From NCBI GenBank assembly GCA_015680685.1, contig MNCI01003777.1:46784-93216 (forward strand): a stretch of 46,433 nt of DNA, read 5' to 3'. The DNA is from Gnetum montanum. Its lineage: Eukaryota > Streptophyta > Gnetopsida > Gnetales > Gnetaceae. Below the pieces are notes generated by a model. The model did not search any database, was not told the origin of the DNA, and worked only from the letters and a program-made list of their open reading frames with translations. The position numbers were made by a program, and so were the translations under genes. Positions 33,900 through 44,799 of this stretch are shown here, one piece after another (positions within the stretch are counted from its first letter, which is position 1; each line of letters opens with the position of its first letter).

Positions 33900-36800
33900 A
33901 AGAATTTCAAGCTTTTTCTTGTGGTAATGAAGGTAGGATTCATAGATCTTAGACACCATGATGAAGAGTATTGGATTGATAAGTCAAAATCTAGTTTTGA
34001 ACAAGGCAGAGGAAGTAGTACACATTGTATCAAGGCTTTTGGATCCTTCTACAGGTGAAGGATCTTCATCTAGGATCATCAAGTACCAATTCTTCACTAT
34101 TTTTCCTAATTTTTGTTGAATTTATGGAAACATTTTTCCATCTTTAGGTTATCCTAAGTCAAATTTTTTCATGTTGATTGCGTCAAATCCAAGATCTAGG
34201 CCTATAAATTGTGTTAGAAGTGAAATTTGAGGTTTTGAACACTTATTGGAGAAAATTTAAATTTTTTTCTAAAACCATTTGCAGCATTTTTACCCTATCT
34301 TTGCCAGTTTTGACTCAACTTTGAGGTTTTCTCTAGATGATGTGTGATGGAATTTTCATGTTTTGGCTACATACATATATTGTTTAGGGTTATTCAATTG
34401 TACTAGATGTAGAATCACATTTTATATATTTTTCATTAGTTTTTCCAAACCTAGTTTTTAGCATTTTGGCCTGTTTTTCTTGAAATTTTGTAGTTTTTTT
34501 CATGGAAAAACTAATAGCATTTGGAATTTTTTTGACCACATGTGATCAACGTTCAAGGTTTTTGAAGATGATAGATGCAATGTAGGATGCTCCTAAATGA
34601 GGCTTCAATTAATTTTTTTTCAAATTTTTCCCAACATTAGGATCTATGTTGGTTAGTGACAATTTTAATTACAAAGTACTGTAGTATCTATGGCTTTACT
34701 TGGTAGCATTAGGCACTTCAAATTAGGTTTTGGCCATTGTGAAATTTTTTCCAAGTTTTATGGCCAACATATGATACTCCTTTGGCTTTCTAGGCTAGTG
34801 TATGGGGGGTCTTGGAATTTTTCACATGGAAGAATGACAGCATGTGAGCTCTAGGAGCCAGGAAAAATAGTGATTTTTACTTTCACTTTCCTTGTATCTT
34901 TGACATTTTGTATTGTGTAATTTTAATAACCACTCCTCATAGGCATTCTCTATCCTTTTAACCCACAACACTATCAATTTTGGCTTCATGTTCTATCAAG
35001 ATCTTGTTTTCAAGCTAAGTGTTCATGAAAGTACCTGTTTAGGGCATTACATGCCAACTATTTGTGAAAATGTTAAACTAGTTTCCCACAAAGCCAAATG
35101 GATTTTATTTGATCTCAAAAGGTTTTCAAAATAGCCTAATTATTTTTTCTATGTTTCATGACTATTAACATGTCAAATTTGGCTATTTTACTATGTAATT
35201 AAAGTGTGAAGGCTAGATTTTGACTTGCATTGTGAAGGTGGTTAGATTGATGTACTTGGTAATTTTTTATGTATTTTATTTAATGAAAATGTTGTTATCC
35301 TAGAGGTTATTTTAATTTGAATTTTGTTAATTAATTTTTTAACTTTATTTAAATGTGTTATGTGACTTCTTATGGTTATGTGGTTATATGGCTATGTGCA
35401 AGGCATTTCTGATACCTATCTTGATTATCGCTAAGTTAGTAAAAATTTTATGTTCCACAAGGATGAATATAGAAAAGAGATTAAATCCCAATATTAACCT
35501 TGACAACCACACACCAATATGGTTTACAACTAGTGCTAGAGAATTCCTAATGTACTTGCTTCATAATTACAGTGTGACTGTGTGGATGCTAGAGCATTCA
35601 TAGTACAATGTCAATAATACCTTGATGTTGGACCACTAAATAAACACTTTATTCCAAAATCCTTCAAGAAATATCTATCTACTAGAAGCCTAAGCTTGGT
35701 TTTAAATTAATACATTTTATCTATCTTTTATTTCACTGTTGTTTATTCTAATGGTTTGTTGCTCTGGTTTTGAAAGTTTAGGGTACACCATGAAGGATTT
35801 GTGAGAAATGACCAAATCTTGTTTGTGACCCATATATCTTTGGAGGAGTTTAGGTAAGGTCAGGTCATTAGAGTGCAAGTGCTTGGCCAACTTGGTGATG
35901 AGTTTGGTAGGTACCTTATGTTGTACTCTTACATATATGAAATGTGTGTAGCTACCAAGTGTGCACACGTATGGTGGATTCACTGAGATCTAGAAGCACG
36001 TATGCCAGTTCAACCTAAGGATCCAATTTTTCCTAAGAGTGGTTAGTGAAAGTTGTTTAAGTATGTTAATGTTTTTAGTGTTTTTGGTTTTTTATGGCTT
36101 TGTGAGGCTAATTGGTCAACTATGTTATGCCACAACTTCTGTGCATGAGTCTATAGTCACCATGATCATTTTAGGGCATGCTAAGGAGATGATTCAACTC
36201 AAGTGAGGTGACATAAACCTCTCATAGGAATGTTTGGAAGACAAAGCTCCTATAGATGTCCAATAGAGGATCATTGATGTGGATTTATATGACTTATTCA
36301 TGTTGCATAGTCCATTGATATCACTTGTTGAGATTTTGATTGTAATTAACTCTTTTGATGAGGGTGTTACCAAATTCATTACTAGTGTTCATGGCCTTCT
36401 TGTGGTTTCAAATGTTAATGAATCTGCGGTTAGCAATCTATTTGACATTTCTTCTAGTGGTGTCAATGTTCTCATTAAATCAGGAAAGGATGTGGATCAT
36501 AGAGAAGAAATTAAGGCCTGGCCTAACTCTCCTTCTAGTGCTATGTTGTCTTTTATTAAGTGTGAAGTTAAGGAAGCAAATAAGACATACCCTTTTTTTT
36601 TGTTCTAGAGCTTGTCCTATGTTACTGTCATAGAAGAAAATCATAGGGGTTTAATAAGCTTGGACAATGAAAAAAGTTTTAACTGATGGTATTAGGTTTG
36701 ATTGGGCTATCTTTTTTATCATTGGACTACAAAATGAAATTCAAAAACTTCATAATAACCTTAGCTCCATATATCATGTGCATTTTACATTCTTCGATGC

Positions 36801-38850
36801 ATACCTTAGAAGGTTTGTGGAGTTCTTGATGATTAGAAAGAATGGAAAGTGGATGTAACATGATGCTTCTTGACTTTTCAAACCTTAGGCTAAATACATC
36901 ATTCAGGTGATGTGTGTCCAAGACCCACCTATAGAGGATGTTGGAGAGTCATTGTCTATTACCACTAAGAATTTTATTAGTGTACATGGTTGTTCCCTTG
37001 AGAACATGGGGATGGAGCCCTAGGCTATGCATAGTAATGCAAAGAGAGTGAAGAGGGTATACGTAGAAGCATATGGTACTACCAAGGAAAAGATGAAGAG
37101 GCGACAAGTTAAAGAAAGTGCTCCTATTATTAAATAGCTAACATGTAAGAAGATAGCCATCAAGATTAACAAGGTCAATGATTGTGTATAAGGTATGTAT
37201 ATATTTTTGTATTTTCATATTTTTAGTTGTTGTATTATTTTCTTGTTATATTTTTATTATTAAATCATGTTTACTAATTTGTTTCATCTTGGTTGGATTC
37301 AATTTATTATAGGAAAGAAATAGAAGCTAGCTACCCAAGATGCTATGAAGAAGGAACAACAAGGCAAGGAATAAGAGGAAAGGATGTCTAAGGAAGCTCT
37401 AGATGTTTTGGATTTGATCTTTGATAATTTTCCTATAGAATGCAATCCTTTGATGGATGTGCCTCATGATCTTCCTAGTAAACTTTGATATTTTTCATCT
37501 TTTATGTTTTATATGCTTTTGTTATGAAGTGTATTGATTGTTATGGTCATTGCAGTGCATAAGCCTCCTCTAGAAGCATCAACATCTATATTCCATTCCA
37601 AGCCTTAGGTGGAATTCTTAGAGAAGATGGATTTCATGAAAGAAATGGTAGATGACATGATGGATAGGTTGCAATAGATAGCCCCTAATGTTGGTAAGAT
37701 AAGTTAGATTGTTTATATGTTCGTATAGGTTTTCACATTTTATGGCTACATGGTTTTAGTAGTTTTTAAATTTTTTGGTTATTTTAATTATATTTTTATT
37801 TTTATTTTTGTGTTTTTCTCCTATGATAGTGTCCAAAGTTAGATGGGATCTTGCACAAGACATGGAATTTGATGAGCTCCCTGAGCTACCGTCTGATGTG
37901 GAAAACGTTCCACAAAGGTTGTATGAAGGGGTTACTAAGTGTGCTATATCATGTGCAAAGACATATTAGGAGTCCTAATGCTACAATGAGTTTTTATGGG
38001 AGTAGGTTATGGTTTTGGAAAAGCAAGTCAAGGAGCTATCAAATGAAAATAGGAGCCTTAGAAATCTCAATGAGTTTATAGTAGCCTATGTGACCACTAG
38101 AGACTCTTTGTGCACTAAGGAAATTGAGTGGTCATTCTACTAGAATGCCATCCAAGGTAAAGTTGCTCTAGCTAAGAGTAACATGAAGAAGGACATGTAG
38201 ATGGGGTTTTTAGTTTTCAAGACCAAGGATTAGAGAGATTATTACACCTATGGATTGGAATGGAGAAGAAAAAAAAAGGCCCACAAGAAACAATACAAAT
38301 TGAAAAGGATAGTTACCTAAAATTATGACATGAGGAGGCCATGGAGTAGCAAAAACATGAGCTATTTGTGCAGGGGATAAGAAAAAAGAATACCTTTAGG
38401 ATGTTTGTGGAATCAACAATGGTAGTTAATTCTCCCACTTCTCATATCACTATTACATCTAGGAAAACTACCATGGCTGACCTTTTTGATGCTCCACCTG
38501 AATGGATGGATATAACGAGGAGAAAGATCTTGTTGGGAGTGGATCAAGGAGAAATCAATGGGGCTAATATGAGTGAAGAATAGATTCTTCATAGGTTGGA
38601 GATTGACCTCCAAAAATTCTCTCTTGACAATATTGCCCCAAAATCCCTTGAGGTTTACACAAATATGTTTTAAGTTTTTATGGTATAGTTGTTGTTGTGT
38701 GTGTGTTTTTTTTACTTTATGGTTATATCCCTTGGTCATTACCCTTACTAACCATTTGCATGTTTCATTTTTTGCAAGCTCAAGGTGATAATGATGGTAA
38801 CATTGGTGATGATATTGATGATGACCCTCCTCCTCCTCCTCCTATGGCTT
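33900..38850 (+). pseudogene. Multi-exon transposon-associated gene, copy A-plus
   Basis: Second copy of the unrecognised family at 7179-12498, on the opposite strand. Matching parts: exon 1/intron border near 34100; exon 2 ~35355-35690 (REFLMYLLHNYSV against REFLAYLLQDFSK); exon 4 ~36100-37192 (INSFDEGVTKFITSVHGLLV; FFDAYLRRFVEFLMIRKNGK; donor AAG|GTATGT); exon 5 37313-37487; exon 6 37556-37693, 138 nt as in the other copy; exon 7 37830 to about 38655 (SKVRWDLAQDMEFDELPELP, then a charged, coiled-coil-like region); exon 8 38779-38850 (GDDIDDDPPPPPPMA, stop). Stops and frame breaks show it is dead. It ends 148 bp before the E3 LTR. Function unknown; the amino-acid alignment over long stretches shows both copies descend from a translated gene. 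Confidence 0.7.
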
Positions 38851-38998
38851 AGTCTTAATTACTGTTGGACATGTTATGTGTTTTTGTTTTGGTTATGCAA
38901 TTATAGTTATTTTTATCTAGCTACCATAACCTTGGAGACTATGTATTACTATTTTTTATGGTCATGTGTTGCACAATGCAACTATGGCTATTAGACAT
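38851..38998. other. 3' flank of gene A-plus up to the E3 LTR
   Basis: Non-coding sequence after the A-plus stop, interrupted by the E3 LTR. The last five bases, GACAT (38994-38998), are the expected left target duplication of E3; the right copy would be outside the window. Confidence 0.5.
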
Positions 38999-39857
38999 TG
39001 ATGAATCGTGTTTTTCATAAGCTTCGATATCAGAGCAGCTGCAATATCGAGTACATAATATCAGGTACATGATATCATGGCCCAAGATGCGATATCACAA
39101 GATACTCTCGGGCCTATAAATATAGACCTTGGGCACACGATTTAGTAGTAGTTTTTTGAGTTAAGTAGCAAAATTCTTATAGTTTGTTTATTTGAGAGTT
39201 AGAATATTTTCCAAGTGCCTACAGTAGGAGGTCTAAGTGTGATCGAATCTTTATTCAAGCATTGATGTACCTAAATAGACCATTGTATTGGCAATAAAGA
39301 CAAGCTCTTTGATTCATCCTTGCTGCACTTGAGACTTTCTTTCTTTATGCATTTAGATATCATGATTTCATGCAGTTTACATTAATATTATTCATTAAAC
39401 AATTAATTTTAATTAATTAAGAAACTAATTAGAATACACAAGCATGACCCCTTCGAACATACATGTGACAACACTTGGTAGCTTAGAAATAGTTGGCATT
39501 TGACTACCCAACAATGTTTACACAAAGTTCAGGATGTGTCCGAGAAGTAGGGACGGTTACTTGTGTTAGGCTAGATTAGAAAATTGTCTACTTAGCACTT
39601 AATTACTCTCACTTTTATTCTTGTTTTTAGGCAATCAAATTGATAAAACATAAAATGATAAAAATATTATGTCTTGGTTTCACTTAACCATACACTTGCA
39701 TTTCACAAGTGAGATTGGGAAGACAACAAATGGACAACACGAACTCACTATTTAGCTCTAACATACTTGGTGATTAAAGTCTATGGAATTTGACTAAATC
39801 ACACGTGAATGCATGTGATATGTATGGTTGGGCGTAGGGGTACCTCGCCGCTCATCA
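38999..39857 (+). repeat. E3 5' LTR
   Basis: 859 bp, TGATGAATCGTG...CTCATCA. GATATC words lie at 39026, 39071 and 39091 with AATATC variants between. The TATA box CTATAAATA is near 39114 and the AATAAAGAC poly(A)-type signal near 39294. Similarity to the E2 LTR is clear in the middle (ACACTTGGTA; GTTCAGGATGTGTC) and at the 3' end. Confidence 0.92.
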
Positions 39858-39858
39858 T

Positions 39859-39876
39859 TGGCACCATTGCTGGGGA
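39859..39876 (+). other. Primer binding site, tRNA-Asp type (E3)
   Basis: TGGCACCATTGCTGGGGA, one base after the LTR. Against TGGCGCCGTTGCCGGGGA it has three transitions, two of them at CG dinucleotides. Confidence 0.9.
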
Positions 39877-40060
39877 CTTTAGTTCTACGTGTGCTATCTA
39901 AACTTAGTGAAACTTAGTAACCTCATTGTTTAAAAACTAAGAGTCAAATCTTACAAAAATAAAATTATTATTACAACTAAATGAAATCTTAACTGCACAC
40001 TACATATAGATTCATTAACATAAAATTTCTTCTCACAGGAGTCTATCTCCACACGAGGTA
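39877..40060 (+). other. E3 leader
   Basis: Short untranslated stretch between the PBS and the first gag-like codons. No start codon equivalent to the E2 ATG could be fixed. Confidence 0.4.
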
Positions 40061-41520
40061 GACCAGGTGCCTCAACAATACCGGGTGATATATGCTCATC
40101 CTGATGAGTATGTACCAAACTTCACCTTCATCATACATCAAGATGAAATGTTGTGGTGGTGTGACATGGAAGGCAACATTATGTTGCCACCAGATCGATC
40201 TGTTCCAACTATGCTCCAACTAATGCTTGCATGACATGGACTTTAACATCTTCACGGGGAGTATGAGATGTGGGATCCCGATTCAAGGAATTATCATCTC
40301 ACTAATGCACAAAGGTTAAGTGATCGTCAGCTGGAGCACCAACACGAGCTTATGAAGGGCAAGGGGTTGAACACTTTTCCACTTCCACTTGGCCCATTAG
40401 ATGGAGGTGAAGGTGAAAACTTCTCTGGGGGCTTTTCCTTTGGTGATACTCCTCTCTTTGACTTTGGTCAAGGGGCCCTCAACTAGAACATGTAATCCAC
40501 AATTCATAATCCAGATTCTGGTTAGAATGGATCTAATGACAAAAGTGGATCTAGAGGAGCAATCCATGATAAGGGGGCAAATAGAGGTCACGATCATCGA
40601 AGAAAGGATGGTAGGCATCGCCACAATGCAAGTTCTCCTTCCTCTTTCCCTTCATCATCATCTTCTTCTTCATCTAGCTCAAATCATGGCCATAGAGGGC
40701 ATGACCATGATGGAGGTAACCAATAGGACCAAAACAATAGAAGGGAGGACCAGGACAATCATGATCGAAGGCATGGGCAATCCAAAGAGACCCACTACCA
40801 TGAAAGAAGGGTTAGTAGGGAACATCATAGACACCATTACCATGGCCTTTATGAACCTCTACTTGCCACTCGGAACATGTTAAACATTGTAGAGGCTACG
40901 AGGATTCCAACAAGGCACATAAAGCATAGCAGAATAAAAAGGCTGCACATGAATAACATCCCTCAATTTTAGGGAGGCTATGATGCTGATCCGCAAAATC
41001 ACCTCCAAGCCTTCCAAGATGCATGTGCCTTGCAAAATATTGAAAACGATTGGTAGAAGTTGAAATTATTTCCAAGGACACTCATTAAGGAGGTAGAAAA
41101 CTAGTATTGGTCCTTGGAGCTGGAATCAATTAGGCAATGGGGTATGATGTTAGAATTTTTTAATGATAAATATCAAACATACTCCAAAGTGTCCAATTTG
41201 AGGAAGCAGATCCAAGGGTGAAAACAAGGAAACCATGAGCCCTTGGATGCCGCTATTGGCCGATACTACTCTCTCTTACATAAGTGTCCTGGCCATGGAT
41301 ACTCTCAACTTGATCAGCTTCACCATATCATAGACGAGTTGTAGTCTAAAACAAGGAAAATCCTTGGTGTTTATGCTTAAGGGAGATTAACAAAGTTAAG
41401 TGCCTATCAGATACAAAAGTTAATTGAGTAGGTAGCTAAGGAGGAGGGAGAATTGAGAAAGCAAGAAAGTGTAGAGGAATACAATAGGGATCCTTCTATC
41501 CACAAAAGGAGGGCTTGATT
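40061..41520 (+). pseudogene. gag remnant (E3)
   Basis: Parallel to the E2 gag: QQYRVIYAHPDEYV, MEGNIMLPPDRSV, a glycine-rich stretch ending FDFGQGALN, then a histidine/arginine/asparagine-rich region, and the capsid-like core from about 40870 (NNIPQF-x-GGYDADPQNH, LKLFPRTLIKEVEN, FFNDKYQTYSKVSNL, HKCPGHGYSQLDQLHH). It ends with the coiled-coil-like EEGELRKQESVEEYNRDPS. Some stops match codons that are also stops in E2 (VE[SN]-x-Y). Confidence 0.85.
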
Positions 41521-42510
41521 TTGTGACAGTGAGGATGAGTTAACCAGAGATGAGGTGGCTAATTAGAAAATCTTGTCACTCTAAAAATTGCAGTCCGAAA
41601 TTATGGCTAAGGTTAACCAATTATGGGACTCCATGGACAATAAGTTTCAAGCTATCTTAAAAAATGTTAAAGAGTCCAAGAAGTAAAGTGATGAGCATGA
41701 GTGCTAGAGACGTAAGGAAGTTGAACATGCCATATCCAAGGGTAAGGGCAAGATGGCTACAATAGAGATGGTTGTAGATAGTGAATCAGATGATGATGGA
41801 GGGTGTGATGTTTGCCAGTATGAACATCCCAAGGGATGCTGTCCAATTATGTCACACTTATAGGAATCTAGGGTGCATGCCTTACATCCATGACTTGCAT
41901 AAAGGCAAACACCCAAAAAATTACCTTATCCACAAGGCAACTCTTTATAGTTCCACCAACCATAGTAGTATTATCTAAGTGGAACTCCATCTCAACCCTA
42001 TGAATTATACTAGCAGTGGCAGCAACCACAATCGTGGGTGTTGGCACCTCCAAGATAGTTGTACCCCTATAAGGAACCAGATCCCTATGGTTATTATGTT
42101 TAGCAACCTTCATCTCTACAGGACTCTTTTGGTCATGTTGTTGTTTACCAAACTTACCAATGCCCTCTTGAAGTTTACCAACTGCCATATGCAAGGAGGG
42201 GTGCCACCTACTATCCTCATACTCCTTCAATTCCTGCACCTACTCCTCTGCCTCTTGCACAGCTACCACCTGCTTCATCCATGTAGGATGAATTGCTTGC
42301 CCAACCACAGCAAAGAAATGCTACAAGGGCAGTTAATTTGCAACTAGTTAACCAACCAAGTGGGTCAAAACCATGATCAAAGAAAAGATTCTTCTTCTGA
42401 CGTTGCAATCCAGCAAAGCCCTCAGACACATCAGTGGTTGGTAGCCCTGCTCCTCCACCTTCCTCTGCCTCACCTCTATCCGAGTCCCCTTCAAACCAAA
42501 ATCCTTCTCA
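41521..42510 (+). pseudogene. Nucleocapsid and gag-protease linker (E3)
   Basis: Near 41795-41860 reads GGCDVCQYEHPKGCCP, matching the E2 CEICQYDHHKVC. Both keep C-x2-C-x3-H; the spacing to the last Cys is C-x2-C-x3-H-x3-C, shorter than the usual knuckle. A proline/serine-rich, stop-broken linker follows. Confidence 0.7.
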
Positions 42511-42519
42511 AATCCACAC

Positions 42520-43030
42520 TGTAATGTTGATCCATGTTGTATCTAATTGGATTTGAGCTAGTAACCTACCCAAAAAGTTAGCTAATCCTGGGAGTCCTTT
42601 AGTATATTTGCAAATTGCTAGGAATGAGCCTTATAAATCTCTTCTTAACTCTAGTTCAAGTGTTAATCTAATCTTGCGTGAGATGTACACTATGTGAAAC
42701 CTTCCTCCCTTGAAGAAGAGCAACATCAGGCTAGAGTTGGTAGACTAGTCCATCATTGTTCCATTGGAACTAGTAGAGGACATCATAACCACCATTTGTA
42801 GGTGGTCACATCCTACTGACTTCCTAGTAATCAAGGTGGAGAACTGTAAGGGGGGCTTCCCAATTATTATGGAAAGGATGTGGTTAAGCACTATTGATGT
42901 CAAAATGGGCATTAGAGATCTTTCCTTAGAGATATCTAAAGAAAATGAATTTGGAAAGATCGAGAAGAATAGGGTTCCATGTATTGCGTACAGTAATTCA
43001 GGATGCCATTGTGTGTAGGGGTTATGGTCA
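42520..43030 (+). pseudogene. Aspartic protease remnant (E3)
   Basis: Reads NPGSPLVYLQIARNEPYKS then LLNSSSSVNLIL, where LLD-S-G-SGVNLIS is expected: the catalytic Asp is Asn and the Gly is Ser, both G-to-A changes. Downstream is an 84-codon frame 42764-43015 with ELVEDIITTICRW, DFLVIKVENCKGGFPIIMER. Inactive. A TAG in VD-x-SIIVPLE matches the E2 stop. Confidence 0.85.
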
Positions 43031-43189
43031 GTGAAGTAAACATTTATCTCTGCATGCAAGCAGTGTGCACCAAAAGTTGAAATTCAAAGATGTCTATACA
43101 CGGCTGCCATAAAACAAGAAGGCACCTACTAGCTGACAGCTAATTTTAGCAGCGGTAGATTGTGCATGGAACCTACTAAGGGCCTAATG

Positions 43190-44270
43190 TGTGAATATGT
43201 TGCAAGTATGGATGAACTCGAACAAGTTCATCACCAGCTCCCCGAGGGAGTAAATGATGATATCAATTGGAGAGAGTGGGAGATTCCTGATAATTTCAAA
43301 TAAGAACCCCTTGAATTAAAGACATTACCAACCAAAATGAAATAGGTGTTCTTGAAAAATGGAAGGCCGGTCATTATTAATGCCAAGATTACTTCAGGAC
43401 AAAAGAAGATGTTACTGAAGCTTGTGGAAAAATGGTCAACAGCCTTTGCCTAGTCATATTTTGAGCTCACTAGAATAGATCCAGAAATATGCCAACACTG
43501 GATATACACAGACCCCACTGTTAAGAAAAAACAACAGCCGCAATGACGTTTGAACCCCAAATTAAAGTAGATTGTCAAAGAGGAGATTGAGTAACTCCTC
43601 AAGGTGGGATTCATCTACTGTGTTGCAGATAGTGAGTGGGTTAGTCCACTTGTGATTATGCCTAAGAAAGGAGGCAAATGGTAGGTGTGCATCAACTTCC
43701 AGTTGCTTAATATGGCAACTTTCAAAGATCATTTTCTGTTGCCTTTTGTCAACCAAGTGCGAGACACCATTTCTGGCCATAGTTATTACAGCTTTTGGAT
43801 GATTATAATGGCTATAACCAAATCTGAATCGCTCTAGAGGGCCAGGCAAAGATGACTTTCACAAGTCCTTGAATGACTTTGGCTTATCGTCAAATGCCAT
43901 TCAATCTATGTAATGTCCTAGCTACATTCCAACAATTAGTCCTTAGCATTTTTCAACAACAAATCGGTAGTGGGGTAGAAGTCTTCATGGATGACTTTTC
44001 TACCTATGGAGCTACGTTCAAGAAAGCCTTGGACTATCTTCAACAAGTGTTAAGGAGATGTGTCAAAGCAAACCTCTGGCTCAATTGGCAAAAGAGCCAT
44101 CTTATGATGTAGGAAGGCATAATCTTGAGGCACCATATCTCAATAGTAGGAATCAAGGTGGACCCTAAAAAGATAAGGGTCATCCAAGAAATAACCTATC
44201 AATCAGAAATAGTTAAAGAAGTGCGGTCATTCCTTGGTCATATTAGATACTATTGATGCTTCATTGAGAA
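43190..44270 (+). pseudogene. Reverse transcriptase remnant (E3)
   Basis: Lead-in VSLKTLPTK-type sequence, then SEWVSPLVIMPKKGGKW with a stop for Arg (TAG), FQLLNMATFKDHF, FVNQVRDTISGHSYY, a frameshift near 43795, DYNGYNQI, LCNVLATFQQLVLSIFQQQI and the catalytic FMDD at 43984-43995 (VEVFMDDFSTYGA). Then LNWQKSHLMM and VRSFLGHIRYY. Active-site residues are intact; stops and indels kill it. A 79-codon open stretch covers 43873-44109. Confidence 0.92.
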
Positions 44271-44790
44271 TTTTTCCAAAATCACCAAACCGTTGATTGA
44301 ATTAACAAAGAAAGATGCACCATTTATTTAGACCCTTGCATGTGAAATAGCATTTCATCAACTAAAGCAGAAGCTTATTGAAACCCCAATTCTACAAGCA
44401 CCTAATTGGTCCAGGTCATTTCATCTGATGACTGACGCATCAAATTATGCTTTGGGGGTAATGCTTATGTAGTTGGATCATAAAAAACATCCATATTACA
44501 TTCACTGCGCAAGTTAGAATATCATAGGTGCATAGCTAAACTACACCACTAAGGAAAAAGAGTTGATGGTAGTGGTGTTTGCCTTAGAAAAGTTCAGGCA
44601 CTATGTGCTTAGTTATAAAGTGTTTATGCACACAAATCATAGCACCATCTAGTTTTTAATGAATATACCAATGGTGAGCCCCCATGTCATACGGTGGCTT
44701 GTGATTTTGCAAGAATTCAATCTTACAATGGTAGATCAAAAGGGTGTGAAAAATGTGATTTTTTACCACTTATAAGGGCTAAGATGGGAC
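44271..44790 (+). pseudogene. RNase H remnant (E3)
   Basis: Reads SFHLMTDASNYALGVMLM (first Asp), HPYYIHCAS, TKEKELMVVVFALEKFRHYV (Glu), KVFMHTNHST (Asp to Asn) and VDQKGVKNVIFYHL, where E2 has VIADHLSQL, so the last Asp is also lost. Confidence 0.88.
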
Positions 44791-44799
44791 GATAAGAAG

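Noticed and set aside
40401-40883. Longest open frame of the window (160 codons, +), Met-Thr-Ile-rich
   Set aside because: It is a shifted frame over the low-complexity part of the E3 gag. The neighbouring frame, not this one, matches the E2 gag. E2 shows the same artefact at 18072-18395.
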